This document shows, piece by piece, positions 53,481 to 63,283 of a stretch of DNA of 64,000 bases. The stretch comes from Spirulina major PCC 6313. GTDB taxonomy: Bacteria; Cyanobacteriota; Cyanobacteriia; Cyanobacteriales; Spirulinaceae. The position numbers were made by a program, and so were the translations under genes. The notes beneath the pieces are model-generated. The model did not search any database. It was given only the letters and a program-made list of their open reading frames with translations, and was not told where the DNA came from. The stretch spans positions 2,378,695 through 2,442,694 of the forward strand of contig NZ_KV878783.1 in assembly GCF_001890765.1 (NCBI RefSeq). The letters are read 5' to 3'. Positions within the stretch are counted from its first letter, which is position 1. Every line of letters begins with the position of its first letter.

Positions 53481-54340
53481 ATTTGATTGAACAGACGATC
53501 GCAGCCGGCGGCCACGATTGGTTTTATCGGGAAATCACCCCCGATGTCCCCAATGGCAAACCGCCCATCCTCTTTATCCACGGCATTCTCTGCCATAGCT
53601 ACGGCTGGCGAATTGTGATGGAAACCTGTGCTGAGGCGGGGTATCGTGCGATCGCCCCCGATTGGCTGGGGTTTGGTCGCTCAGCTAAACCCCAGCCCCG
53701 CGAATTTGCCTACAGTCCCGCTGCCTACGAAGCCGCCTTGGGGGACTGGATCAACGCGATGGAGCTTGAACAGTTTACCCTCGTGGCCCAGGGCTATCTT
53801 GGCTCGGTGGGGGTGCAATATGCCTGCAATCATCCCGAACAGATCGATCGCCTCGTCATCCTCAATACCCCCCTCACCACTAGCGCCACGGTGCCTTGGA
53901 TCATGCAACGCTGGACGATTCCCTTTGTGGGGGATATGTTGACCCAAGATCCGCTGTTGGTGGATCGCACCCTAGAAGGGGGTAGCGGCTTGGTAATTGA
54001 AGAAAATGAGTTAAGTTTCTACCGCCAACCGTTTTTAAAAAGCTCCCAAGCGGGCCGGGCGTTGCTGATGACGGCGAAAAAGCTCAACCTCAGCCAGGCC
54101 ATGGGTCAACTCAGCCAAGACCTCGCCCAATGGCGCAAGCCCACGCAAATTATCTGGGGGATGGCTGATCCCTGGCTGGATGGGGAACCGGTGCGCCAAC
54201 AGTTGCAAAAAAATCCGATGGTGGACTGGAATGCGATCGCTGAGGCAAAACACTATCCCCAAGAACATTGGGGCCAGGAGATTGGGCAAATTTTGTTACC
54301 CTTTTTAAACCGTGAGTTTTCGGATCTTGGGGGGAGTTAA
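53477..54340 (+). CDS. Alpha/beta-hydrolase fold protein lacking the usual nucleophile
   Basis: A 287-residue protein with the fold's oxyanion segment ([15 protein letters not shown]), [11 protein letters not shown], acid residue (IWGMADPWL) and C-terminal His ([11 protein letters not shown]). The nucleophile elbow, usually GHSMGG, reads [10 protein letters not shown], so the catalytic Ser is a Gly. It is probably not a classical esterase; a binding role or an unusual chemistry is possible. The ATG at 53477 overlaps the leuD stop by four bases. Confidence 0.87.
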   Translation: MNLIEQTIAAGGHDWFYREITPDVPNGKPPILFIHGILCHSYGWRIVMETCAEAGYRAIAPDWLGFGRSAKPQPREFAYSPAAYEAALGDWINAMELEQFTLVAQGYLGSVGVQYACNHPEQIDRLVILNTPLTTSATVPWIMQRWTIPFVGDMLTQDPLLVDRTLEGGSGLVIEENELSFYRQPFLKSSQAGRALLMTAKKLNLSQAMGQLSQDLAQWRKPTQIIWGMADPWLDGEPVRQQLQKNPMVDWNAIAEAKHYPQEHWGQEIGQILLPFLNREFSDLGGS

Positions 54341-54465
54341 TTGGGGGTTGCCCCTGGGGGAGGTTGGGTCAACGGTGCGATCGCACCGGGTCTGTTAATG
54401 GAGCTACTGCTGATACCCAACGTTCTCAGGTTGACCTCGCCTGTGTTTAATCCCCCTTTCAGTGA

Positions 54466-54530
54466 GGGCAGCGAGCTAGACGCTCGCACCACAGAGGATT
54501 CCAGGTAGAGTGAGCCTCTGGCTCACGTAT
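54466..54530. repeat. Intergenic double hairpin resembling family B
   Basis: GCGAGC/GCTCGC (about 54470-54487) and GTGAGC/GCTCAC (about 54509-54526) form two adjacent hairpins in the 254-base gap before a small gene. The layout (two short GC-rich hairpins) resembles the family-B repeats, but the sequence differs more. Confidence 0.5.
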
Positions 54531-54594
54531 ACCCCCCCTTCAGAGTCGTAACTTGGGTGATGTATAAGCAGTAGGTTGATGGAGAGAGGGAATC

Positions 54595-54873
54595 ATGCTT
54601 GCGGATCATTATGCTTTAATTCGCTCCAGTCAGGATGGTAAGTATGTGACGGCGCGACCCCGCCAACCGGAGGAGCAGTTTTTGTTGCTGTTTCGAGAGG
54701 ATTATGAGGCGCGAAGTTATCTCAATGCCCATGGGGGAGAATTGCGCGATCGCTTCCAAGTCGAAGCGTTGAGCACAGCGAATTTAAAAGACCTCCTCAG
54801 CCGCTGGGGTTTTCAAGGGGTGGGGATTGTCACCGATCCCTTGATTCCGATGATTGATTTTTTAACGGTTTGA
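54595..54873 (+). CDS. Conserved cyanobacterial hypothetical protein
   Basis: A 92-residue protein (MLADHYALIRSSQDGKYVTA) preceded by a GAGAGAGGG ribosome-binding region. It has a compact alpha/beta pattern (EQFLLLFREDYEARSYLNAHG, RFQVEALSTANLKDLLSRWGF) and no recognised domain. No strong operon link to either neighbour is visible. Confidence 0.72.
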   Translation: MLADHYALIRSSQDGKYVTARPRQPEEQFLLLFREDYEARSYLNAHGGELRDRFQVEALSTANLKDLLSRWGFQGVGIVTDPLIPMIDFLTV

Positions 54874-55011
54874 TCAGGATTCAGGGAAGCGATCGCCGGA
54901 GCCAGACCGCAGGATTGTGATATTGTGCCGATTCGTGTGTTTCGCTACAGTTTTCGCCCCCATTCCCCGGAATGATAGAGCCATCTTTTCGTGATCTGGT
55001 CGCTGATTACC

Positions 55012-55707
55012 ATGGCTCGATACGTTGACTCCACACCTTACCCCTACCCCTACAACGGCGATTTGCGACCGGACAACACGGCGCTGATCGTGATTGATAT
55101 GCAGATCGATTTTTGTGGTGAGGGGGGATATGTGGATCGGATGGGCTATGACCTGTCGTTAACACGCGCCCCGATTGAACCATTGCAGCGGGTATTTGCG
55201 GCGTTGCGATCGCAAAACATCACCATTTTTCACACCCGCGAAGGCCATCGTCCCGACCTCACCGACCTGCCCGCCAATAAACGCTGGCGCAGTCAACAAA
55301 TCGGCGCAGGCATCGGCGATCCGGGACCCTGTGGACGGATTCTCGTACGGGGCGAACCGGGCTGGAATATTATTCCGGAACTCGCGCCATTACCGGGAGA
55401 AGCGGTGATTGACAAACCCGGCAAAAGCGCATTTTACGCCACGGATTTAGATCTGCTCTTGCGACGAAATCAGATCGAGAACTTGATTTTGGCGGGGATT
55501 ACCACGGACGTTTGTGTCCATACCACAATGCGGGAAGCCAACGATCGCGGCTACGAATGCCTCATCCTCTCCGACTGTACCGGAGCCACCGATCTCGGTA
55601 ATCATCAAGCCGCCTTGAAAATGGTCACCATGCAAGGGGGCGTGTTTGGGGCAGTGGCTGACTCAACGGCCTTACTGACAGCCCTCGAAACTCCTGCGAT
55701 CGCCTAA
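55012..55707 (+). CDS. Isochorismatase-family cysteine hydrolase
   Basis: A 231-residue hydrolase from the ATG at 55012. The catalytic triad is visible: Asp in [11 protein letters not shown], Lys in [19 protein letters not shown] and Cys in [15 protein letters not shown]. The overall pattern ([30 protein letters not shown]) is close to the RutB/biuret-hydrolase group acting on ureido- or amide compounds. The substrate is not certain. It converges with the HisKA-EAL gene with a four-base overlap. Confidence 0.9.
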   Translation: MARYVDSTPYPYPYNGDLRPDNTALIVIDMQIDFCGEGGYVDRMGYDLSLTRAPIEPLQRVFAALRSQNITIFHTREGHRPDLTDLPANKRWRSQQIGAGIGDPGPCGRILVRGEPGWNIIPELAPLPGEAVIDKPGKSAFYATDLDLLLRRNQIENLILAGITTDVCVHTTMREANDRGYECLILSDCTGATDLGNHQAALKMVTMQGGVFGAVADSTALLTALETPAIA

Positions 55708-56786
55708 GCCGCCACGATCGCATCATCGTGGAGCAGTTGCAGCGCATGACTTGCCCCCACCGGCTTCGAGAACCAATAGCCCTGGAGCGAATGGCAACCC
55801 AGGTCTGCCACTTGTTCTAGATCCGCTTCCGTTTCAATCCCTTCGGTAATCACCGTCAGACCGACGCTGTTCGCCAGTTGGATAATGCCGCGAATCATCT
55901 CCCATTGTTGCTGCACCACAAAGGAGCGATCCACCTTGAGCACATCCACCGACAGTTGATGGAGTCGCGCTAAACAGGAATAGCCTGTACCAAAATCATC
56001 CAGATAGACCTGAATCCCCGATGCCTTAAGGATTTGGAGGGTTGCGATCGCCGTCGGATTTTCAATCACCGTACTTTCCGTCACCTCCACCCGAAAACTC
56101 CCCACCGTCACCACATGGCGCTCTAGAATTGCGATCGCCCGCTGGGCAAAATCCCGCTGCAACAACTGCAACGGCGACAAATTCACACTCATCGTTAACG
56201 GATTGCTGCGGGGAAACACCTTCTGCCATTGGGCAAGCTGTTGGCAAGCCTGTTCAAACACCCAGAGACCCAACTCATGGATCAACTGAGTTTCTTCGGC
56301 GATCGGAATAAACAGATCCGGCGACACACCGCCGCGAGTGGGGTGATGCCAGCGCAACAAGGCTTCAAACCCTTGGATCGTGCGATCCTGCGCATCCACA
56401 ATCGGCTGATAGAACACCTCAAACTGGCGATTATCCCACGCTTGAAAGAGATCCTTTTCCAAGCGCAGCCGCTCTAACCCCGCACTGGAGAGCAACGCTT
56501 GGGTATTATGCCGTTCATCCTCCAGAGTCGTCGTGAGGCGCAGGAGGCGATCGGTGTTATTCGCTGCAATCCGGAGTAAGTGCTGGCCCTGTTCCGTGTG
56601 GGGATCAATTTTGCCGCTGAGCAATAACCCCAACGCGCCCCGAATCGAGGTTAAGGGCGTTCTAAGCTCATGACTAATTTCAGCCGTTGCTGGGCTTAGA
56701 TCCTCACTGAGAAGAGAATAAAAATGTTGAGGAGAAGGAGAATTCATAACCAGTTCAGGTTTGTGTGACATGGTGACCATCGACAT
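55704..56786 (-). CDS. HisKA dimerisation domain fused to EAL phosphodiesterase
   Basis: A 360-residue protein. Residues about 30-95 are a histidine-kinase DHp helix pair with the phospho-acceptor box [19 protein letters not shown]. No ATPase (N, G1, G2) domain follows. Residues ~110-355 are a complete EAL domain: [39 protein letters not shown] and [11 protein letters not shown]. It would degrade c-di-GMP. Its HisKA is notably like that of the large hybrid kinase at 57424, which is divergent from it. A GAGGG ribosome-binding site sits nine bases before the ATG. Confidence 0.92.
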   Translation of the reverse strand: MSMVTMSHKPELVMNSPSPQHFYSLLSEDLSPATAEISHELRTPLTSIRGALGLLLSGKIDPHTEQGQHLLRIAANNTDRLLRLTTTLEDERHNTQALLSSAGLERLRLEKDLFQAWDNRQFEVFYQPIVDAQDRTIQGFEALLRWHHPTRGGVSPDLFIPIAEETQLIHELGLWVFEQACQQLAQWQKVFPRSNPLTMSVNLSPLQLLQRDFAQRAIAILERHVVTVGSFRVEVTESTVIENPTAIATLQILKASGIQVYLDDFGTGYSCLARLHQLSVDVLKVDRSFVVQQQWEMIRGIIQLANSVGLTVITEGIETEADLEQVADLGCHSLQGYWFSKPVGASHALQLLHDDAIVAA

Positions 56787-57423
56787 AATACCCTCAGTAA
56801 ATCTAACCAGATCGGCCGTGCAACGAGCGTAGACTAGAATGTAAGCTTTTATTTCAATACATAAAGTTTAAGGACAACTTGTGAAAAAGTTGGGAAGGAT
56901 ATCCGTGATTCTACGGTTTCCCAAACGCATATTTCGTCCATTCGTTGCTCGTAACTAGGCAGTGGAAGATACCTAAAGATTTGGACTGTGCAACCTTACT
57001 CGTCTTTTGCCCTAGTCTTGAATCTATGCCTCATTAAAGATTCAGTTTGCTTGGGCAAAACAGTCCGAATTTAGGGCAATATGTAAAGATGAGGGAGACA
57101 AAAAGATGAGTCAGAGCTAGTCTGAGCGAAGGGTTGAGATCGTACTGAGCCTCAGTCCCCAGGGAACCCCGTCGTGATTGAAAAACCCCAACTATTCAGC
57201 CCGGCAACTCCGCCCCCTTCAGTATAAAGCCCAGGAATTTTATATACAGCCCAGAGATGTTACAAATTAACTGCTGAATTATTAAAACGACTTAGACCAC
57301 CAGCCCGACCGCACTATTACATTGTCATCTCTAGCGTCTGTCTGTGATGCTGGGTAATCAGGGGAATCGCAAAAAATAGATTAACATCACGGGCTGACAT
57401 GATTGGCTGTTTCTCAAAAGTCT
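56787..57423. other. 637-base divergent region between HisKA-EAL and hybrid kinase genes
   Basis: No credible reading frame is found on either strand. The region should hold both promoters. I see no strong repeat or riboswitch. A modest direct similarity of GAGC-type words near 57115-57160 is not convincing. Confidence 0.45.
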
Positions 57424-60400
57424 ATGAATATACCTGCACCATCTAGTTCAACTGGGGACATTTTGGTCACAGATGATACACCTGCCAATCTCCGACTGTT
57501 AACCGGAATTTTGGTGAAACATGGGTATCAAGTCCGAGCGGCTCGGAGTGGCGCGGCGGCCTTGATGGCGGTGCAAGCGAAGCAACCGGATCTGATTTTA
57601 CTCGATATCATGATGCCGGAAATGGATGGCTTTTCGGTCTGCGAGCATTTAAAGGCAGACCCGAATACTTGCCATATTCCGGTGATTTTCATTAGTGCGT
57701 TGGATCATCCGGCGGATAAGGCGCGGGCGTTTCAAGTGGGGGGCATTGACTATATTCCGAAGCCGTTTCATCGCGAAGAGGTGTTGTTGCGGGTGAGTCA
57801 TCATTTGGGGTTACGGCGGGCGCAGGATGCGTTGCGGGCTAGTGAAACTCGATTTCGGCTGATTTTTGAGAATGCGGGGGTGGGCATTTTTGTGGCTCAA
57901 CCCGATGGCAAGATTCTCAAGACCAATCAAACGTTTCAGCGCTTTCTCGGCTATCAAAGCTCTCAGCTTTACCAAATGTCTTGTCTGGATTGTCTGGGTG
58001 AGGCGGATCGGGCTATGACGCTGGAGAAGTTGCAGCAGATTTCGCAGGGGGGGTTGGCGCATTACGAGACGGAGCAGCGGTATCGTCGTTCGGATGGTCA
58101 ATGGATTTGGGGGCGGATGACGTTGTGTGGGGCGGTGCAGGATCAGGCGGTGCAGTTTGTGTTTGGGATGGTGGAGAATATTGATGCCCAAAAGCAGGCG
58201 CAGGAGGCGTTGCTGGCATCGGAACGGGAGATGCGGGCGATTTTTCAGGCGATGACGGATTTGGTGTTGATTCGCGATCGCGATGGCCGTTGTCGCAAAA
58301 TTGCCCCGACCCAGGCGATTAACACGCTGGCGACGACGCATCTGTTGGGTAAGACCTTGGATGAGATGATGCCGATGAATGCCGATCGCTTAAAGCAGGC
58401 GATCCAAACCACGTTGGATCAACAGCAGATGACGAAGGTGGAATATGAATATAGCCATGATCATCAGCCGCTGTGGTTTGATGCGCGTCTCTTTCCACTG
58501 ACGGAGGATACGGTGGTGTGGGTGGCGCGGGATGTGACGGAAGACCGTCTGATTGCGAAGAAGTTGCAGCAAAGTGAGCAAGAGATTCGCAGTATTTTTG
58601 AGGCGATGACGGATCTGGTGCTGGTGGTGGATGTGGAGCGTCAGCAGGTGCAGGTGATGCCGACGAACTATGGTCGCTTGTTTGAGAATAGTGCTGAGGT
58701 GATTGCGGCGACGTTTAATCAGTTTTTTGAGTCCGATGCTCCGACGTTTTGGCAGCCGATTCAACAGGTGTTGTCTGAGAAGTTGACGTTTAATTTTGAG
58801 TATTGCTTGCGGTTGCCGGAGGGGACGGTGTGGTTTGCGGCGAATATTTCGCCGCTGCCGAATCAGTCGGTGATCTGGGTGGCGCGGGATATTAGCGATC
58901 GCATCCGGGCCGAACGCGATTTGCAAAGTTTGGCGGCGGAGTTGGAACAACGGGTGATCGAGCGCACGACCCAGTTACGGAAGGTGAATACGAATTTGCG
59001 GGCGGAAATTAGCGATCGCATTCAAGCCGAAGCAAACCTCGCCAAGTCCGAAGCCCGGTTCCGTCTCGCCGTAGACAACATTCCCAACATGTTTGTGATC
59101 TACGATCGCCACCTCCGCTATCGCTTCGTCAACACCCAAGCCCTGCAAACTCTCAAACGTCGCCGGGAAGACATGATTGGGCGCACCGATCGCGAAATTT
59201 TCCCGGACATCATTACCCAAGCCTATGTGCCCTTGCTGGAACAAGCGGTGGACTGTCGCCAAGTGCAAGGGGCAGAATGCACCCTCGAAATTCCCCAACA
59301 GAGTCGTTTAACTTTTAATGTCACCTATGTGCCCCTGCTCAGTAGTACCGGTGAGATTGAACAAATTTTAGGCATTGCCCATGATGTCACGAAGCAAAAG
59401 CGATCGGAGCGGGTCATTCGTCAGGCTAAAGAACAACTCCAGGCGGTGCTGGATGCCGTGCCGGGGTTTGTGTCTTGGATTGGGATGCTGGCTCCCAGCG
59501 AGGCAAACAGCCCATCCGAACTGTACTACCTAGGGGCCAATCATCAATTGGCCAGTGCGTTTGAGATGCAGCCCCAGGACTTTACGGGGCAGCCGCTGGG
59601 GTTCTTAGCGTCTGGCGATGCCTTTGAACAGATGTTACGGGATCTGTTTCGGTCACCGGAGCAGACTCAATCCCGCGTCATCTCCATGGATATGAAGGAT
59701 CACGAACGGCGGCATTACTTGGTGGTGGCCCAAAAGTATCAACAGAATCAGGCGGCGGTGTCGGTGGGCATTGACATTACGGCTCGGATGAAGGCGGAAA
59801 CGCAGTTAAAACATGCCTATGGGCGATCGCAACTCCTCTCCGAACTGACCCTCAAAATCCGCCAGTCCCTCGACTTGGACGAAATTCTCCAAACCGCTGT
59901 TTGGGAAGTGCATCAAATCTTGCAAACCGATCGCGTTGCCATTTTGCAATGCGATGCGGATCATCAATGTCGCGTCATTAAAGAATCCGTGGGCGACAAC
60001 ATTGGGGCGCTGGGGTTGGAATCGCGATCGCGATCGCCCCAGGGCATCGATACCCCCTACCTAGCGATTGATGACACCGAACAGTACGCCGGCGATCCCC
60101 AGCAGATTCTGACCTTTGGCACCCATCCGGTGCGATCGCAATTCTTGATGCCCATTTTTATCCAACAACGGTTGTGGGGCGGGATTCTCGTCCAGCAATG
60201 CCAAGTTCCCCACCATTGGGAATCCGACGAAATCGACTTGCTCACCGCCCTCGCTGATCAATTGGGGATTGCGGTGTCCCAAGCGGAGTTTCTCAATCAC
60301 CTCGAAGAACGAGTGGCCGAACGCACGGCCGAATTGCAGCTTGAAATTGCCGAGCGCACCAAGGCTGAAATTGCCCTGCGGGAAAGTGAAGCGCAACTCC

Positions 60401-61437
60401 ATCGCGTCATTCAAAGCAATGCCTACGGGATTGTGGTGTGCGATCGCAATGGGCAGATTAATTTTGCCAACGCGGCCGCCACCGAACTGTTTGGGCGACC
60501 GGCGGCAGACCTCCTCAATTTTGATCTCGGCATTCCGATTCCCAGCGGCGATCGCAGTGAAATCTGCCTGATCCATCCCCAAGGGCAGCAATGTGTGGTG
60601 GAAATGCGATCGGTGGAGATCAATTGGTATGGCCACACCGCCTATCTCCTCTCCCTGATGGACATCACCGAACGCAAAGCCATTGAACAGATGAAAGATG
60701 AATTCATCTCCATCGCCAGCCATGAACTGCGCACCCCCCTCACCTCGATCCGAGGTTCCCTCGGTCTCCTCGCCACCGGGCGTTTAGGGGAACTGTCCGG
60801 TAAAGGCCAAAAGATGCTAGAGATCGCCGTCAACAACACCGATCGCCTCACCCGTCTGCTCAACGACATTCTCGACCTCGAACGCATTGAGTCCGGGCGG
60901 ATTAAACTCCTGCGGCGGCGTTGTGATGCCCTCGAACTGATGCAGCAAGCGGCCCAAGCCATGGTCAGCATGGCCGAACAACAAAGCCTCACCCTCTGCC
61001 TCGAATGTAACCAAAATGCCTTTGCCCGCTATCCTCTCCCCAACGACAGCGAGCCGCTCCATTCCACCTTCCCGGTGTATATCTGGGTCGATTCGGATCA
61101 AATTCTGCAAACCCTCACTAACTTGATCAGTAATGCGATCAAGTTTTCAGAGCGCGATCGCACCATTTGGATCAACCTCGTCCCCCATCCCGACCAGGTG
61201 GTCTTTTCTGTCACAGACCAAGGGCGCGGCATCCCCCCCGACAAATGCGAGGCGATTTTCGGGCGGTTTCAGCAAGTGGATGCCTCAGACTCACGGGAAA
61301 AAGGCGGCACAGGCCTCGGCCTCCCGATCTGCCGGGAAATCATCCACCGTCACGGCGGCGAAATCTGGGTCGAAAGCATCCTGGGGGTGGGCAGTACCTT
61401 CTATTTCTCCATTCCCCTCAAACCCGAAAGTCCATAA
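57424..61437 (+). CDS. Hybrid sensor histidine kinase: REC, multiple PAS, GAF, PAS, HisKA, HATPase
   Basis: A ~1337-residue signalling protein from the ATG at 57424. An N-terminal receiver (DDTPANLRLL, phospho-acceptor D61 in LLLDIMMPEMDG) comes first. PAS/PAC modules run over about 140-790, for example FRLIFENAGVGIFV, MRAIFQAMTDLVLI and FRLAVDNIPNMFVI. A GAF domain (~810-970: LDEILQTAVWEVHQIL) and another PAS follow. HisKA has His1100 in [13 protein letters not shown]. The ATPase has NLISNAIKFS, DQGRGIPP and GTGLGLPIC. A REC placed before sensors suggests the kinase receives phosphate or is scaffolded by another kinase. No transmembrane segment is seen. Ligands are unknown. Confidence 0.95.
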   Translation: MNIPAPSSSTGDILVTDDTPANLRLLTGILVKHGYQVRAARSGAAALMAVQAKQPDLILLDIMMPEMDGFSVCEHLKADPNTCHIPVIFISALDHPADKARAFQVGGIDYIPKPFHREEVLLRVSHHLGLRRAQDALRASETRFRLIFENAGVGIFVAQPDGKILKTNQTFQRFLGYQSSQLYQMSCLDCLGEADRAMTLEKLQQISQGGLAHYETEQRYRRSDGQWIWGRMTLCGAVQDQAVQFVFGMVENIDAQKQAQEALLASEREMRAIFQAMTDLVLIRDRDGRCRKIAPTQAINTLATTHLLGKTLDEMMPMNADRLKQAIQTTLDQQQMTKVEYEYSHDHQPLWFDARLFPLTEDTVVWVARDVTEDRLIAKKLQQSEQEIRSIFEAMTDLVLVVDVERQQVQVMPTNYGRLFENSAEVIAATFNQFFESDAPTFWQPIQQVLSEKLTFNFEYCLRLPEGTVWFAANISPLPNQSVIWVARDISDRIRAERDLQSLAAELEQRVIERTTQLRKVNTNLRAEISDRIQAEANLAKSEARFRLAVDNIPNMFVIYDRHLRYRFVNTQALQTLKRRREDMIGRTDREIFPDIITQAYVPLLEQAVDCRQVQGAECTLEIPQQSRLTFNVTYVPLLSSTGEIEQILGIAHDVTKQKRSERVIRQAKEQLQAVLDAVPGFVSWIGMLAPSEANSPSELYYLGANHQLASAFEMQPQDFTGQPLGFLASGDAFEQMLRDLFRSPEQTQSRVISMDMKDHERRHYLVVAQKYQQNQAAVSVGIDITARMKAETQLKHAYGRSQLLSELTLKIRQSLDLDEILQTAVWEVHQILQTDRVAILQCDADHQCRVIKESVGDNIGALGLESRSRSPQGIDTPYLAIDDTEQYAGDPQQILTFGTHPVRSQFLMPIFIQQRLWGGILVQQCQVPHHWESDEIDLLTALADQLGIAVSQAEFLNHLEERVAERTAELQLEIAERTKAEIALRESEAQLHRVIQSNAYGIVVCDRNGQINFANAAATELFGRPAADLLNFDLGIPIPSGDRSEICLIHPQGQQCVVEMRSVEINWYGHTAYLLSLMDITERKAIEQMKDEFISIASHELRTPLTSIRGSLGLLATGRLGELSGKGQKMLEIAVNNTDRLTRLLNDILDLERIESGRIKLLRRRCDALELMQQAAQAMVSMAEQQSLTLCLECNQNAFARYPLPNDSEPLHSTFPVYIWVDSDQILQTLTNLISNAIKFSERDRTIWINLVPHPDQVVFSVTDQGRGIPPDKCEAIFGRFQQVDASDSREKGGTGLGLPICREIIHRHGGEIWVESILGVGSTFYFSIPLKPESP

Positions 61438-61485
61438 CACACCCCGACCCCCCGACTGGATCGCGCCGGGGGATTTGGGAAATTC

Positions 61486-61503
61486 AACGGATTGCACTCC
61501 GTT
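61486..61503. terminator. Stem-loop between convergent kinase and queF genes
   Basis: AACGGA (61486-61491) pairs with TCCGTT (61498-61503) in the 70-base gap between convergent genes. A second pairing, CCCCCCG with CGGGGG, lies just before it (61448-61472). Either could end transcription from both sides. Confidence 0.4.
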
Positions 61504-61507
61504 GGGC

Positions 61508-61909
61508 TTATTTACGGTGGGTCACTTCAATCACGGTGTGGACGTTGCCTCTGGGGGTGAAATCGCCTTTAATCGTCATTTCGAGGGGATCGCAGGCGGC
61601 GACAAAATCATCCAAAATTTGATTGACGCTTTCTTCGTGGGAAATGTAGCGATCGCGATAACTGTTGATATAGAGCTTCATCGCCTTCAATTCAATCACC
61701 CGCTGATCCGGTACATAGGTGACCTCAATCGTGGCAAAGTCCGGATAGCCCGAAAACGGACATTTACAGGTAAATTCCGGTAGGGACACCTGGATCGTGA
61801 ACCGGCGACCCGGTCGGGGATTGGGAAACGTGATTAAGGAACCTTGTTCAATTTCGCGCTCACCATATTTAATCTCAGGCGCGGAGCGGGGGGAATCGGT
61901 TTGGGTCAT
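61508..61909 (-). CDS. queF: NADPH-dependent 7-cyano-7-deazaguanine reductase
   Basis: A 133-residue unimodular (YkvM-type) QueF, which reduces preQ0 to preQ1 in queuosine biosynthesis. The catalytic Cys lies in EFTCKCPFSGYPDFATI (about residue 50). The family motif ELKAMKLYINSYRDRYISHEE contains the conserved Glu for substrate binding. Length is normal for the short form. I see no preQ1 riboswitch in the upstream 40 bases; instead a TnpB-type relic starts there. Confidence 0.96.
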   Translation of the reverse strand: MTQTDSPRSAPEIKYGEREIEQGSLITFPNPRPGRRFTIQVSLPEFTCKCPFSGYPDFATIEVTYVPDQRVIELKAMKLYINSYRDRYISHEESVNQILDDFVAACDPLEMTIKGDFTPRGNVHTVIEVTHRK

Positions 61910-61946
61910 GACAATGCTTTACGAAAATAGTGCGGGAGTCTGAAAG

Positions 61947-62385
61947 CCCCGTCAATTGATTGCGGGGATGAAAGACGAAACGAGCGACGTTAGTCGCCCT
62001 CCTTGGGCCAGTGGTGTTAGGCTGATTATATTGGATTTCAAACGTCCAGGAACTATCACAAGGCTAAAAACCGACAGACCTAGAAGCATTTAAGGGTAAG
62101 CAGGCAGCGTAATGAGTGGGCGGATTGCCGACTGCGTCATCCAATCTAACGATTTGGTCGCCTAGGAAGACTTGAAATGTGAACGGGTTAGTCTGCGATC
62201 GGCATCGGGCTGAGTCGATAGTGAAGCGGGTTTGTATGCTGCGCCTTGGACTAACTACCGTGGGGCACAGGGGAAGTTATACGCTTGGGGAGATTAGACC
62301 TCTGGCTGGGTTGGAGCAATCCTGCTGAGTTAAGTCCGGTCGATGAACCAAGAATCCCCGTCGCTGTCTTCGCGGGGAGTGTCAA
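61947..62385 (+). mobile_element. Decayed IS605-type TnpB element retaining the omega-RNA-like 3' end
   Basis: Plus-strand codons 62224-62328 read KRVCMLRLGLTTVGHRGSYT, then LGEIRPLAGLEQSC and a stop. LGL-TTVGHRGS is the usual ending of cyanobacterial TnpB proteins. The following GAATCCCCG...CGGGGAGTGTCAA (62352-62385) is a typical right-end hairpin of such elements, which forms the 3' part of omega (re)RNA. A CCCCG/CGGGG hairpin at 61947-61967 could be the left end. The nuclease N-terminal portion is missing, so only a ~440-base relic remains. Otherwise this 505-base gap has no gene. Confidence 0.6.
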
Positions 62386-62414
62386 AGTTCAGCAGATCGC
62401 AAGGATAGCAACGG

Positions 62415-62792
62415 CTAGGGCTGAGTTCCTTCCCAGTCGGGACAATGGGTATCGCCTTTACCGTAGGGATGCAGCGCACAGACGAGCAGGTTTTTATTAT
62501 AAACATGGCCGTGGTAATGCTGACAGCCTTGGCAGGTGGGGGGCGGCGCGACCCAATGCAGGGAGGGAAAGGGAGCGATCGCCTCCTCATCCTGAAGCCA
62601 AGTTGACCAATCCTCCGGCTCCGTCAGATCCGCCCACAGGGTTTGCACCCACGCCTCCCAATCCTCCGGCTGCATCTCATTTAACTCTTCACTGAGGGCC
62701 GTGGCGGCCGTGGTGATATCCTGCACCGCCTCCTCAAGCTCCGTCGCCACATCAGTGCAGAATGTCCAAAATTCCTTTGTCCAATCATTCAT
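62415..62792 (-). CDS. Conserved cyanobacterial protein with a four-Cys C-terminus
   Basis: A 125-residue protein. The N-terminal ~60 residues are acidic helices (FWTFCTDVATELEEAVQDITTA). The C-terminal part carries four Cys and nearby His (TCQGCQHYHGHVYNKNLLVC, then PYGKGDTHCPDWEGTQ), which suggest a small zinc or redox site. Function unknown. It lies 17 bases upstream of no partner; the next gene on the same strand is at 62810-63184. Confidence 0.72.
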   Translation of the reverse strand: MNDWTKEFWTFCTDVATELEEAVQDITTAATALSEELNEMQPEDWEAWVQTLWADLTEPEDWSTWLQDEEAIAPFPSLHWVAPPPTCQGCQHYHGHVYNKNLLVCALHPYGKGDTHCPDWEGTQP

Positions 62793-62809
62793 AACAGTTC
62801 AGATCAGGC

Positions 62810-63184
62810 CTAATCGAGGTTTTGCAGCCGTCGCAATTCCGCTTGGAGAGCGTCCACCTGTTGGCGGAGATGTTCCGCTTGGGGGTCATGGGGGTTATCC
62901 TCTTCGTCGTCGAGGATTTCGATGGGGCGCGGCCCTGATGGTGGCGGCGGCGGCGGATCGGTGCCATCGGTGACCGGCGGCCGCTGGGCCTGCTGAATCA
63001 AATCATCGACGAACTTACCCGCTTCTTCGGCTTGGAGTTCGCCCCGCTTCACCATCTCATCGGCGAGCAGTTGGGCTTGTTTGCGGAGTTCTTGGAATTG
63101 TGTGCCGGCTTTTTCCCCTGCATAGGAGGCAAGACCGACACCGAGATAAAACGCTTTTTGAACGAGATGACCAAAACCAGGCAT
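62810..63184 (-). CDS. Phasin-like/coiled-coil small protein
   Basis: A 124-residue protein from the ATG at 63184 (MPGFGHLVQKAFYLGVGLASYAGE). An N-terminal amphipathic helix is followed by ELRKQAQLLADEMVKRGELQAEEAGKFVDDLIQQA, a pattern like poly-hydroxyalkanoate granule-associated (phasin/PhaI-like) regulators. A proline-rich linker (TDPPPPPPSGPRP) and a C-terminal coiled coil (AEHLRQQVDALQAELRRLQN) complete it. It is in tandem with the four-Cys protein gene, 17 bases before it. Role inferred only. Confidence 0.72.
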   Translation of the reverse strand: MPGFGHLVQKAFYLGVGLASYAGEKAGTQFQELRKQAQLLADEMVKRGELQAEEAGKFVDDLIQQAQRPPVTDGTDPPPPPPSGPRPIEILDDEEDNPHDPQAEHLRQQVDALQAELRRLQNLD

Positions 63185-63283
63185 GATGGATGTCTTGGAT
63201 GTAAGGATGCGCACCAATATACCGTCTGGCTCTATGGTAGACGAAATCTGAAGGGGCTGCCGGGGCAGGGTCGGGGTTGAGAC

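Noticed and set aside
61910-61960. preQ1 riboswitch before queF
   Set aside because: No match to preQ1-I or preQ1-II core sequence was seen. The hairpin here fits a transposon end better.
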